Shown here: piece by piece, positions 13,147-24,218 of the stretch
How positions within the stretch are numbered: position 1 is the first letter of the stretch
Layout: each line of letters begins with the position of its first letter
Source: Pomacea canaliculata
Lineage: Eukaryota > Mollusca > Gastropoda > Architaenioglossa > Ampullariidae
Direction: 5' to 3'
Length of the DNA: 64,000 bases
Assembly: GCF_003073045.1 (NCBI RefSeq)
Contig: NC_037590.1
Coordinates: forward strand, 40,292,751 to 40,356,750
Translations under genes and position numbers: made by a program
Notes under the pieces: generated by a model
What the model saw: the letters and a program-made list of their open reading frames with translations, nothing else
Databases searched by the model: none
Told to the model about the DNA's origin: nothing

Positions 13147-16100
13147 GTTACATCTGTTACATACAACACAAAAAACTGGTGTAACACTGTGTCAGTGGTT
13201 TTTGAATGCTGCAGTTTTTGTGCATCAGGATGTGTTTGGGCTGTGAGGTGATTTGGGGTCATATTGTGCTGATTCTCTTCATCTATGTGTGTGTGTGCAA
13301 AACATATCACATGACTGCAAAATGCAAGCTGTGGTTCAGCAGGATTGGCTTGAATTTGGACTGGAAGCTACATGAACTGCTTTGTTGTGTGCACACAGGG
13401 AAAAATAGAATTTGTAAGGCTGAAAAAAGAAAACTGACATCAGCAAAAAAAAGCAAATCTTGCACCTCTATGGTGGAACATTTCAAGAGTGAAGTTTGGG
13501 AGGAAGAAATGGTTTACTAGCTTGTTTTTATAAAAGTATTTATCAGCTACTATATGTGCATTGCATATTGAATGCAGACTAAGAGATCTGGATTTGAGGG
13601 GCTGTTATTACAAATATATGTTTAGATAAACAAGAATTTTGTGGAGCCTGGGGATAGATATTGAAAGGCTATCATGACCCAGACACATTAAATAGCATCA
13701 TGAACAGGTTGTAACCATAGGGTAGGGGAAGATAATTGTGAAACTATGGATGTGGTTAGCTTTTGATGATGATGTGGAGCTGTTGCCCTCGACACGAATG
13801 GGGTGCAAGTCATCAGCGATGGTATAACTATAGATTTGAACAATGCAGGAGATGCTAGGTTGTGCGAAGATGGTCGCAGTAATAAACATGGCTTGCATCT
13901 CATTCATAGCATAATTGCAGAAACAGGATAAATTGCGATGTGAAAGCTAGAAAGTGGACTTATATCCCTGTGTTAATGTTTTTAATATTTGGTAGAACAT
14001 ATGCTAATCTCTATTAAATGTGAAATTTATTGATATACACTAGCCAACAAACAACACTTTCAATAACTGTAATGTTTCTTGGCATGAGTTAAGTTCTGTT
14101 TATTTGCACTTTGCTTCTTACACTTTTTTTTCATAAATAAGAATCAAATGCTCCTGTAACAAAGAAGAGGATACAAAAGGCAAAAAGTTAAAGTGACTCT
14201 TAATGTTCTGCAGTTGCTAGAATTTCCAGATAATGGCGAAAGAACTGGTCTGGTTGTACACATATTGTAGAGCTTTGCATATTCTGAAATACTGGAGACG
14301 TTCATTAGAAACTGCCAGGTGGTAGGAGAAAGTCTGAGATCATTTAGCTTGAGTTTGTGCCCCCACCACCCCCCAACTTCTCCAGTCTCTTTTTGCTAAA
14401 TTTGATGCAAGGAATAAATAGAAAATGTATATGAGTTACTGCTTTTTTTTTTTTCCTGCTATCCTTACATTGTTAACTTAAAATCATCACAAAAAGAGGA
14501 CGAGGTTCAGCAAAAGGGGCTACATAGGAAGTTTCTTTAAAGGAAGATGGACTTAAAATGTCTGTGGCAGGTGGTATTGCAGTCTTTAGTGAGTAGTGTT
14601 GTCTGAATCTAGTATTCTGAGGAAAAGAGAGGTTCCACTTGTAAGAATTCATTGACTAATTCAAAATAAGCATCACCCTTGCATATATCAGTTTTTCTAA
14701 TCCTTGACTTGATTGCAGTCATGTTTGCATTATTAATGGCAGACCTCTCCATCTTCTGCAGCTGCTGTGGATTTTGTAGTGTTGTGCATTTTGCTGAGAA
14801 TGTTTGCTGGGACCATATTTAGTGGAATGTGCACTGATGTCAAAACCATACCATACCTTTGAGCATTTTAATTCAGAAGGATTTTGAGCATTTACAGTGC
14901 TTTTCAAAGACAAAATTGACATCTTTCCCCTTATTTCTTTTTTTAAAACGTGTAAGTCAGAAGGAACATGCTGCTGTTCGTGTGCCTTCAGTTTTCTAAT
15001 TTAACCTCTTGCCCCCATGTAAACTCCATGCAGTGATTTCTGGGTATTCAGGACGAATAATTCTGTTATCTGCAAGAGCAAGTGAAAGGTAATTTTCAGC
15101 TGAAACTTTCATGGTAATGGCCTATATTCTAACAAATTGGGATAGTTCTTTTAAGAATACAAGTGTGATTACTGCTAAGTTGAACATAAATGTGGATACT
15201 TATGTGGAAAATTACTTGAGACTTATGGATGACACATGACATGGATGGAAATCGTGTTAAACAGTGTTTACCATTGAGTCAGATCTTATCAAGGTGATTG
15301 TTAAAAAAGTTGTGACTGATGCAGCTTCTAAAAGTGATGAAAACAACACTTTGTGTATTCCATTAAGATACAAGTGTAGCAGATCCATTATAGGTTTTTA
15401 ATTAGAAGTGAATTGCACAAATATGTAGTACCATTCTTCATATGCATGCAAAAGCTATGGGAATTAATCGCATTTCCTCATAAGAGTATATTATAGGTTA
15501 TCTTGATAAGTTTTCTTGGCAGTTGGATGTTAATGCTGTTTGAGTATTGGGTATTGTTTTTGACACTAATAGTGGTAGTATTCATACATCTTGTAAATCA
15601 CTGCTGTAAAATACACATTTAAGGTATGGAAGTGGTTCTTTGAGATTCTATAATTGTCTCTTTTTCATATTTGGTATTTATTTTCTGTTATAAACTACTA
15701 AAAAAGCTAAAATGTTGAGGAGACATTAAAAAATGCAGTCATTCTAAGATACCAATTTTGATTGCATTTTTATATAGTCTTTGCTTCTTGAAATGACTTG
15801 CATGTATGCTTTAGTCATAAAATATATGGGTTGTTTTATCAGTTATGATATTTAAGTTCTTGGTAGATAATAGGCTTTAAACTGTTGCTGTTTATCCATG
15901 GTAAAGATAAAGTTATGAGAGAATTATTCATCTTTTTTTGCGGAGTGGGGGTCCTTGACTGGCACTGATGTCACAAATGCTGGACAGCCATGAGTTACTA
16001 TTTCTTCATTTCTGTGCTCCATTGTTAGCATGATGCTTGCATTTACTTAGTGCTCATGCAAATGGTGTGACGATTAGGCAAAATATTTTGAAATGTTCGT

Positions 16101-19100
16101 ATTAAAAACAGTATGTATTACCTCTCATTTGTCTGTGATAAAGTTTAACATTTGCTTTATTATTTTTGTGTTGCATTTCTTTGCAGGTGGTGTTTGATCT
16201 AATCTAACATCAATTTTTAAGTTTGTGGTTTTGTAGAAAACTATTGGAAACGTCATGCAACAAACAAGTATTAAGTCTTTTGTTTTGTACTAATTTCTGG
16301 AAGAATTTTTATTTTTTTTTTTTTTTTTTGATATAACTTTCAAATTCTACAGTTTGAATTTTTTTTCATTGAAACCATTTGAAAATACCTTCTATTCAGT
16401 GTTTTCTGAAACATGCTGCAGTTGAAAAATTGGTTTTCTTTCTGTGTATTTTAGAGTTTGTCTAGTTCAGTGTAATCTTAGTAATGTAAAACATTAACCT
16501 CACCACAGCAACCTAGATGTTAAACTGTTTACACTACTTGGGGTTTATATTGAACTAATCACCTCCTAGACAATACGCTGTCTCAAGATATGTGGTTTGC
16601 CCTTGTGGTCAGCTGAAGAGGTTGTGTTTATAAAACCAACTTTCCCACACATTCTTCAAACAGACTGCCAATCACCGCCTGTGCTGACATTGAACGAAAC
16701 AATGTGCAGTGAAATAAATGAGGTCTCGATCTGGGGATCACAGAGACCTGTGGTGTTCATCCTAATCAAAAATCACCTTACCGTTTGAATGCCTGTGTAC
16801 TGAGAACTGTCTGCACAGTGTGTTGAGGCCTTTTTTCTTCGTGAAATGGACCACTGGCTATTTCGTGAGGGTCTGCCAATGACTAGATGTTTCACTGTTG
16901 GTAGTTACCCCTGTGAGCAAAGTAAAACCAGATGTGCGCTTATAGCACACAAAAGCACTTTGGGAAGCTGCAAGTTAATTTCGTTTTGTGTTAACAATCC
17001 TGTTTTCAGACTTCTAGTCAACTTTATAGTTATTTTTCTAGGATTTGAAAAAAAATATTTATTCTTTTATTTAGTATTTTAGTAATATCTTTTATCATGT
17101 TTTAACAGAAAACACACACTATTGCATGAGTGTTTACTGATATTGAACTAATTGTGTCAGATACACCAATGTGTCGTACACAAGTAGATTTTATAGAGTG
17201 AGCTACTCTTCCTCTTACAAACGCTGATTCATTTTACAGATTTCCTATTCCATGTACTGCAAACGAGGAAGAAACTTGTTAGAAGTCTGTCAAGAGGCTT
17301 GAAATAGTTGCTAGTTGTGTGTCAACAGCCACAGATGGGATTGTGTGACCTTGTGTGTCAGAAAGCAGGAGGTTTTGTGCCTGTTCGATTGCCACACTCT
17401 TTTGTTTCTGATGCCAGTGTTTGCAGCATTCATGTCATCAGTTTTGCTTGTATTGACTGACTGCTGGACTTAGCAGACTTCATGACACTAAGTGCCTTTT
17501 GGAAGGAAAATACACCAATACTGATTTGTTACTTCATACACTGAGCTTTTGGATACCCTTTGCACATGTATGCATGAATGATACATCATGCCTTGGTCTG
17601 CTTTTATGCATGCACATAAATATAAGAACACTTGTAAATCAGATTTTTTAATATGTTAGCTGCTATAGTTTGTGGACTCCTTTTGATGTTGATTGAAACT
17701 TGCTTGATTGTACTGTTTCTGTGTTATATCCAGCTAAGTAATTTTCAACACTAAAAATGTTTGTTCTCCCAACTACCACCAGCCATTTTCCATCTGTTGC
17801 AGACTTGCTTTATGTACTTGATTTTGTTTTAAATGCATCATTTTAAAAATTAATATTCTGACCTATAACATTTGCTTTGCTGATTTGAACACTTGTACCT
17901 GTTGGCGTCTTTCTTGTATAACACTTTGATATTGTATTGCTTGCTACTGTTCTTTGGAATTTTTTGTTGTAAAACAGTTTTAAGTAGAAGACTTTGACAT
18001 TGATGCAAAGTTATCCAAAGAAATCAGCTATAAAATATTTCCTGCTTATAGGATGAAAAAATTGATCAGCCTAAATAGCCTGATCTTAATATCATGTTTC
18101 TGGTACCCGATAATCACATTTTTTGCTTGTACCCTTCATACATTTATGTTGATCCATTTTTGTTATACAAAAAATATTGTTCAGAGAATAGTGAAATAGT
18201 AAACTATATTAATTTCTAAGTAGTTTGTGGTAACCTATAGGGTTTATTTTTCCTTTGGGGCTTGTCTGGATTTGAGCAATATTTTTTGTTTTGTTTTTTG
18301 CCTTCAACTTGGTTTGAATGTGATTAGAGATGTCACTGTAGGTTTCTCCGAATAACCATTTGTTTACTTTGAAAATGTTCCTTATTGAAGTTTTTCTGTT
18401 GCTAGGAGGGCATTTTAGAAATGTCACAGATTACTGGGGTTAGGTGCTGCTGTAGGAAGTCATTATTTTGTCTTTTTGAAGTGTTATGTGTGATGGAAAG
18501 TTATCAGTTTCCTATCTTGGTTACAGCTTTTAGATTACTTTTTTCTGGGGGGAGGGGGGAATGGAGTGGGAAAAATTCTAGGGGTTTAAACAAGAATGTT
18601 CTGCCTTGGAGTTGACCATGCCAAGGGGCGTTTTTGAGGTCATTCTCTCTAGCCAACAGCCATCGTTTACAGTTACCCTGTGGATTGATAACCTCATGCT
18701 TCATCTACTTGCATCGGCTTATTGTGTGAATGAGAGAGGGAGACGCAATTTTGCCTTTAGCTTGGAGACAATGTGACGGCGGACGTACTTAGCCGCTTCT
18801 CTCCAGGCCGAGGCAAATAGAAAACTGGACCAGGAGCTACTAAGGGGAGGAGAGGATAGCGTAGGTGTACGTACCTGGGCTTTCACCTCGTAGTGTGTTT
18901 ACTTTTTTCCTTAATATCTTTTAGCATTTTTGGTTGCAGTTGCCTGTGTATGTGTCGTAACTTCCTGTGGTTGGGGTAACCACACGATGCATATGCACGA
19001 GTGTGCACATGAGCTAAGCAAAGCCATTATTTCTCCAGTTTGATATAAATGTATACAATAATTTTCCTAGAAACAGTAGTATTCGCTGCCACACGTCTCG

Positions 19101-19900
19101 ATCAAAGTTTGTGTGAAAGCTTGATCAAGAGAGAGAGAACAGACGCGGTTGTAATGATGTGTGCAGGAATGAAAGGATTAATTTCAAGTATTACCAGGTA
19201 TGTTTTGTTGTGGGAACACTCCTACCTGTACAAAGCAATAATCTGTATGGAGTCATCACTTTGTACGTGTTTGTTGAAGTGGTTGTGCTCTTTGCTGTTC
19301 TACACCATCGTATTCTTCAATCAGGTAAAATTTGAACCCTATGTTATTATCTTGTGTTAAGATGGCGTTTCTTGTATATGTATCATGTAAGCTTAGCGCT
19401 TTTAAAAATTGATTTACTTAGAAAACGTTTACAAGCGTGAAGACTATGTAATATACAAAATTTGTGTCTGGATTTTGTACAATGAAAGACATAATGCAGC
19501 CATATTATAGACTACTTTAAAATTATGCCAACGGATGAAAGACAAAGAAAATAAACTATAAATAATTAAAAAAATGTTTTCTTTGTGGCTTTTTTGGGGG
19601 GAAGATCTAAAACACACGTGAACATTAAGACGCAGAAAAAACAAAACAGGATGAGGAAGTTTTCCATGTTTTATGCTACTTGTATCTTTTCAGAAACATT
19701 ATTTTAAACATTTTGTAACCAAAAAAAATGCGACATTTCAAGACTATCAGTTTATACTTTTACAGATAGTGCAGAATTGTGACTACATGGCTTGAGCAAC
19801 GACCTCTCGACTAAATATAATTTATTTTAGAAATAGTTTTGCATGGTAACAGCTACGCCATTTCGCTGAGTTGTGGCTAGTGCAGACACGACAGGATTTT
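13147..19900. other. Long non-coding stretch downstream of UNK
   Basis: No open frame here resembles a known protein, and AT-rich runs dominate (for example a long T run near 16310-16330). Part may be UNK 3' UTR: AATAAA occurs on the plus strand at 14413 and 16713, but I cannot say which, if any, is used. A more GC-rich patch at about 18720-18880 stands out from its surroundings but shows no coding signal. I looked specifically for a RING exon (CxxC...PCxH...CxxC...CPxC) and did not find one. Confidence 0.5.
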
Positions 19901-19904
19901 ATAA

Positions 19905-20062
19905 ATTCGTGTTTAACGCCGAACCACAAACTAAGGCTATGTAACACGGCAGGGCAGCCGACTGTGAAAACATGCAGAAGGGAAAAAAAAACATTTCCCG
20001 GACGAGATTTGAATACAAACTACACAGAACGAAGCTGTATTGGTGACGAGCGCTAAATTTAG
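19905..20062 (-). mobile_element. Decayed SINE, family 1, copy 3
   Basis: On the minus strand the blocks run in the same order as the copy at 28455-28639: GCGCTCGTCACCAATACAG, a decayed B box, a C/T-rich middle, then ATAGCCTTAGTTTGTGGTTC and GGCGTTAAAC at the 3' end. Divergence is high and no target duplication is visible. It lies between UNK and the fibrinogen-related gene. Confidence 0.6.
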
Positions 20063-20399
20063 CTACAGACCTCGTGAACGTCCGCGAGTTGAACCTCGGA
20101 TCGCTCTGACACGATGGGAAGAAAACAGCTAATGGTTGTTATAATTATTATTATAATAATATGAACTTATAACGCGCAGCATCACGACCAAGATCACACT
20201 CTGCATGATTAGATAGAGGAAACTCAAATTTCCCAAATACAATTAGAACGTTAAATGTTTAATCACGGTGGGGGGCGGGGGTAGGTCTTCTTCATCCCTA
20301 CCAGGTCAACAAGTGCGTGCCGTGTTCTACAAACTACAGGGCACGAGCTCCTACGTGTTGCATTCACCACCGAAAACCCCGGTGTTCAGATCACTCGAC

Positions 20400-20640
20400 G
20401 GCCGAAACGCCAATGTGTTCTTGCAGTCATCGCCGAGCGAGAGTACTTGAACACCGAAAACATCTACCGTGTCCTTATCACTGAACAACGAGGGCGGTAA
20501 CGTGTTCTTGTAATTACCGTTGAGCGTGCTGAACAGAACACATGAACGCCGCCAGCGTCACCGGAAGCCTCAACCCGCACGAACGTCCTCGTGCTCACAA
20601 TCACTGCCAAGCGTTCTGAACAGAACAAATAAAAGACGCA
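20400..20640. repeat. Degenerate GC-rich tandem repeat
   Basis: Three imperfect units of roughly 70-90 bases share a core of the form GTGTTCTTG(C/T)A-x-T-x3-CCG(A/T)(G/T)AGCG-x-(C/T)TGAACA. Cores begin near 20414, 20498 and 20586. The stretch is clearly more CpG-rich than the flanking DNA. It lies just downstream of the 3' end of the minus-strand fibrinogen-related gene. Function unknown. Confidence 0.4.
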
Positions 20641-20775
20641 GTTCAACTGTCACCAAACACCAAAACTTCTAATTAGCACTGAACATGCATACATCCTGGA
20701 TTGTCAAAGTCTATAACGGTCAAATCGAGAAAAAAAAAAAGAAAGCGAGCAGCTTTCGAAGGGATGATCTGAATT

Positions 20776-23700
20776 CTAACTGGTGTAGTCCTGGTGGTTG
20801 ACCAGGTACATGTACAGTTTGTAAGGTGCCGTGTTGCCCATGGAGACGGTCCAGAACGCCTCGTTCGGAATGCCAGCGCGAAGATCCTTGGCCGGAAGTA
20901 GAAAGGGACCCGTTGGGTTGCCCAGCGTACAGTTGTCGCCTTTGAACCACCAACCAGCTTGGTGGCGACTCGCGCAATGAAGGTCGGAGTTGTCATCGTT
21001 GTCTTTGTCGGGTGTACTGAAATGGGCGCCATTCGAGGGCGAAAGGCTGTCCCCAAGTGGGCCTGCGATGACTGCGGGGTCAAAGGTTAAGCGGTAGAAA
21101 TTAGCCTCATCAGCCACCGCAAAATGACTATACACTTGCTCCTTGAGGTCGTCTTGAAGAGTTCTTATGCGTATTCTGTAAAAATAGAAAGAAAAAAAGG
21201 AATGAGGTGGGGGAGAGGAAAGGGGAAACAGATAGAGGCACACAGATCATTAATAATGTAAATGTATCATCTTCCCTTATTTGTAAGGTACATGAGTCAT
21301 GCCGGAAACTCTTGGTCCTCCTGAGCAATTACAAAGTAATGCGAGGATACTTAAGACAAAAAGGGAAGACGAGAGATTTTACTGACACTTACCTCATTTC
21401 GTAGTCGTTGCTGGCCGTGATGGCGTGGATGTTGTTCAGGCCCAGCCAGTACTCGGGCGTGCTCACGTCGCCAAAGCCGTTTTTGTAGTCGTTCCAGCTG
21501 CGAGCAAAGCTGAGCGTGTTATCCTGGCGGTTGAGGATGTAGGTGCGAGGGTTGACGATCATGCGACAGTAGACGTCGAAAGGCTTGCTGGCCATTTCAG
21601 GCATGATGGTGTAGATGCCGTCCTTGCGGTAGTTGGCAAGGAAGTAGCCATGGTTACAGTCTGCAAATTGCATTAGAAATGAAAGGAAAGCAAAATCGCA
21701 GCCGATAAGTACATCGGAGTTTCGAAAGGTAAGATACAAACTAGTTATGCAGTCAAATGACTGCACAAGGGACATGGGTGGCCTGAGGTAGGTACAAACT
21801 GTGGCCGCCAAATCCCAGGGGCCGCCATGTCAACGCATACATTGAAGAGAAAATAGAAAAGAGAAAATAACGACATTGCTGACGGCAATGTGGCCGAAAA
21901 ACATTGTTTTCTTGTTAATTAATCCGGTGTGATTACTAATGTTGCTCGAGTCGGAGCAGTAAGCTATATGTAGTATTATAATGTTCTGCCGTAATGAGAA
22001 TATCAGGGGCCGCCACTTGGTTTTATTGACATTGGCGGGCGAAGGGGCCACCGATTCTTTCTCTGCCCAGGGCCGCCACGAGCCTAGGGCCGCCCCTGCA
22101 AGAAATATGTTATAACGAGAACCACGCCGATCACACGCACACACACCAAAGCCATTCTTTAGCATGTATCGCAATCATTGTACACGACAACAGACTTGGG
22201 AAATATAATGCTCCACAAGACCAAAAAAAAAAATCATCAGACAAAACGATAGAAAGAAAGGAAGGAAGAAAAAGAAAAAAGACACATCACGCACATCTAA
22301 AGAGGCACGCAATTTACATTTTCAGCAAGCAGACTCACAGCCTGTCTGGAACTACAAGGGTCTTGATGAGTCTGCAGTTGCTGTGCCATATTCTGTCCAC
22401 CTCCATCGTTTTGGCAAATATAAAATTTGGTTTTAGCTCCGCATGCTGACCGAAGTTCTAATGTCCCAAACTTTCGACCCAAAACCAATAGTTTGATGTG
22501 ACTCACACACAACTTTGCCAACCTTGATCAGGTGTAAGGCGGCGTTTGTTCGGTTAAAAAAAATCTTCATATCGTTGAACACTTACGATCTTTGTAACTG
22601 TACTGCTTAAGGTCAGTACAATGTTAACTAAGTATTAACCCCTCACCTCTCATGATTGTGGAGCAGTTTCTCCCCAGATAGCCCGCTGGACAGGAACAAG
22701 ATCCGTCCACTCGAATGGTGCCGCCATTTTGACAGGAAGACGTCTGAAAGCATGGAATAAAGACCTTTCTGGATAAAGGTTAAAAGGTAAAGGTCACCCT
22801 AACATTTTTTTTAAAGGTCGTTTGAAGAGTGAGATATTAAAGACTTCACTTTCCTCGGGGCCAACTTTATGTCAGGGTTGTACACATCTCTCCCTCCATC
22901 GCTGCCTTACCTTTCCCAACCCCTTATAGACTCAGGTACCCGATTCCCTACAGGGCATCGTGATCGAACCAGCATGCTCCTCGGTTTGGGTGCCAGTACT
23001 TTAATCACTCGGGTATCTGCTTTCCTTTTTCTGGATATGGCTTGCTGTTGAAAGTCTCGCCCTCCCCGTTTACTGCATGTGGTGTTAGCAAGTTTTAGCA
23101 ATAAATCAGTGTCTGATATATTCAATTAGCCTTCTGGCTAAGATTCTAATTAAAGATCCCGTATCAAAATAGTTTAGGTTGAAAATAAAGTGAACACATT
23201 CATCTGAAAGAAATAAAAAATAAATGAGCTGAATCACTCCGTAGTTAACAAGACATTTAATTTGGTGTACATGTAATTTAATGCATACTTTTGGTGTAAC
23301 AGTTCACAACAACAAACACACAAACTAACGAATCTAAGATCAGGAGAGTTGCTTTCAAGTGGTATATCAGTTAAATCAGTGTTATTGGAACCCGCACAAC
23401 CTTACATTCGTTCGATTTTCTTGTGTGATGTTTAATTCTGGTGGCGACTTTTTTCTCTCGTATTGTTGTGTTTCCTGACAGGGTGGGTTATGTTGTGTCT
23501 AAGTTCATCCATTGCTTTTGTTTGTTTGTTTTGGGTGTGTGTGGGTGTTTGAAGGGGGAGGGGGCACTCTTGGCATTTCAGCATTTTCCCTCCCGGACTG
23601 CGTATGTGTATGATTATTCATAATCGTCTTATTTTATGTATCCGATAACCCATTTTTGGCACGCATCTGACACTAGTAATTATTAAACAAAACCTGTCTG

Positions 23701-24218
23701 CTGCGCATCATTCACTGTTTCTCGTTCTATTTCTCCTCTTTCCTTCTCTTCAATCTAATTAAGATTATACACGGTATATGAAAAATGCGTTGTGTTCAAT
23801 ATTCTACCTGCACTTAACATATGTAATTAAAAAAAATGTTCAAGTGAGGGGAGTGTGTGTGGGGAGAAATGTTACAAACGAATCTCTCAGCAACAAGCGC
23901 CAGCCACCTTACCAAATCGTAATGCTCGTATCCTGCTGCCGATTCCATGTTGGAACAGTTAGCGGAGGAGGCCTGCGTTCCCATGGTGCATCGCTTGGTG
24001 GTGGGGTCGTAAATGAAGGACCGACATCCAGCGTCCGGCGGGCAGTTAGCCGCGCACTGCAGCTTGCCGCTGAACTCATACGTGGCGTTGACGCGCAGCT
24101 GCGTCTTCAGGACCATCCCCGGGCACTGGGTGGCCTTCTGGAAGATTCTGACGTTCAGCGTGGCGGCCGCCAGTGGGAGAACGAGCAAGACGTGGATGCC
24201 AGGCACCAAAGTTTTCAT
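20776..24218 (-). CDS. Secreted fibrinogen-related protein: PAN/apple-like, EGF-like and fibrinogen C-terminal domains
   Basis: Four exons on the minus strand, all in phase: 23913-24218, 22647-22743, 21393-21660, 20776-21175 (1071 nt, 356 aa). The start is the ATG at 24218, which opens a hydrophobic signal peptide (MKTLVPGIHVLLVLPLAAA). Residues about 20-102 hold a Cys-rich apple-like module (CAANCPPDAGCRSFIYD). Residues about 103-134 form one EGF-like repeat (SCQNGGTI, then CSCPAGYLGRNC). From about residue 135 comes a fibrinogen C domain (DCNHGYFLANYRKDGIYTI, then FDVYC, YWLGLNNIH). The calcium loop DKDNDDNSDLHC and the W-W-x-x-x-x-x-C region are kept. Known family: extracellular lectin-like or immune-recognition proteins, common in molluscs. 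The C-terminal end (NEAFWTVSMGNTAPYKLYMY) departs from the usual WxxWxG...LK pattern, so glycan binding is uncertain. Ligand unknown. Confidence 0.9.
21816..22098. mobile_element. Possible MITE with CAGGGGC(C/G)GCC ends
   Basis: The stretch opens with CAGGGGCCGCCATG and its last bases read, on the opposite strand, CAGGGGCGGCCCTAGG, giving short inverted ends about 283 bp apart. An internal CAGGGGCCGCCACTT occurs at about 22013. No clear target duplication is visible. It lies in the intron of the fibrinogen-related gene between exons 22647-22743 and 21393-21660. A similar end motif occurs at 49504. Confidence 0.35.
22855..23040 (-). mobile_element. tRNA-derived SINE, family 2, copy 1
   Basis: On the minus strand this begins GCAGATACCCGAGTGATTAA (A-box-like), then a B box, TGGTTCGATCACG, followed by a body with GGGGTTGGGAAAGGTAAGGC. 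The same arrangement is seen on the plus strand at 63150-63345 (GCAGATAGTCAAATGGATAG, TGGTTCAATACCC, GGGGTTGGGGAAAGGTAAAG). Two independent copies with shared order support a SINE family distinct from family 1. It lies in the first intron of the fibrinogen-related gene. Confidence 0.7.

Noticed and set aside
16846..17082. Cys-containing frame considered as the missing UNK RING
   Set aside because: The cysteines and histidines are not spaced as a RING (no CPxC, no PCxHxxxC), and there is no convincing splice acceptor in frame.
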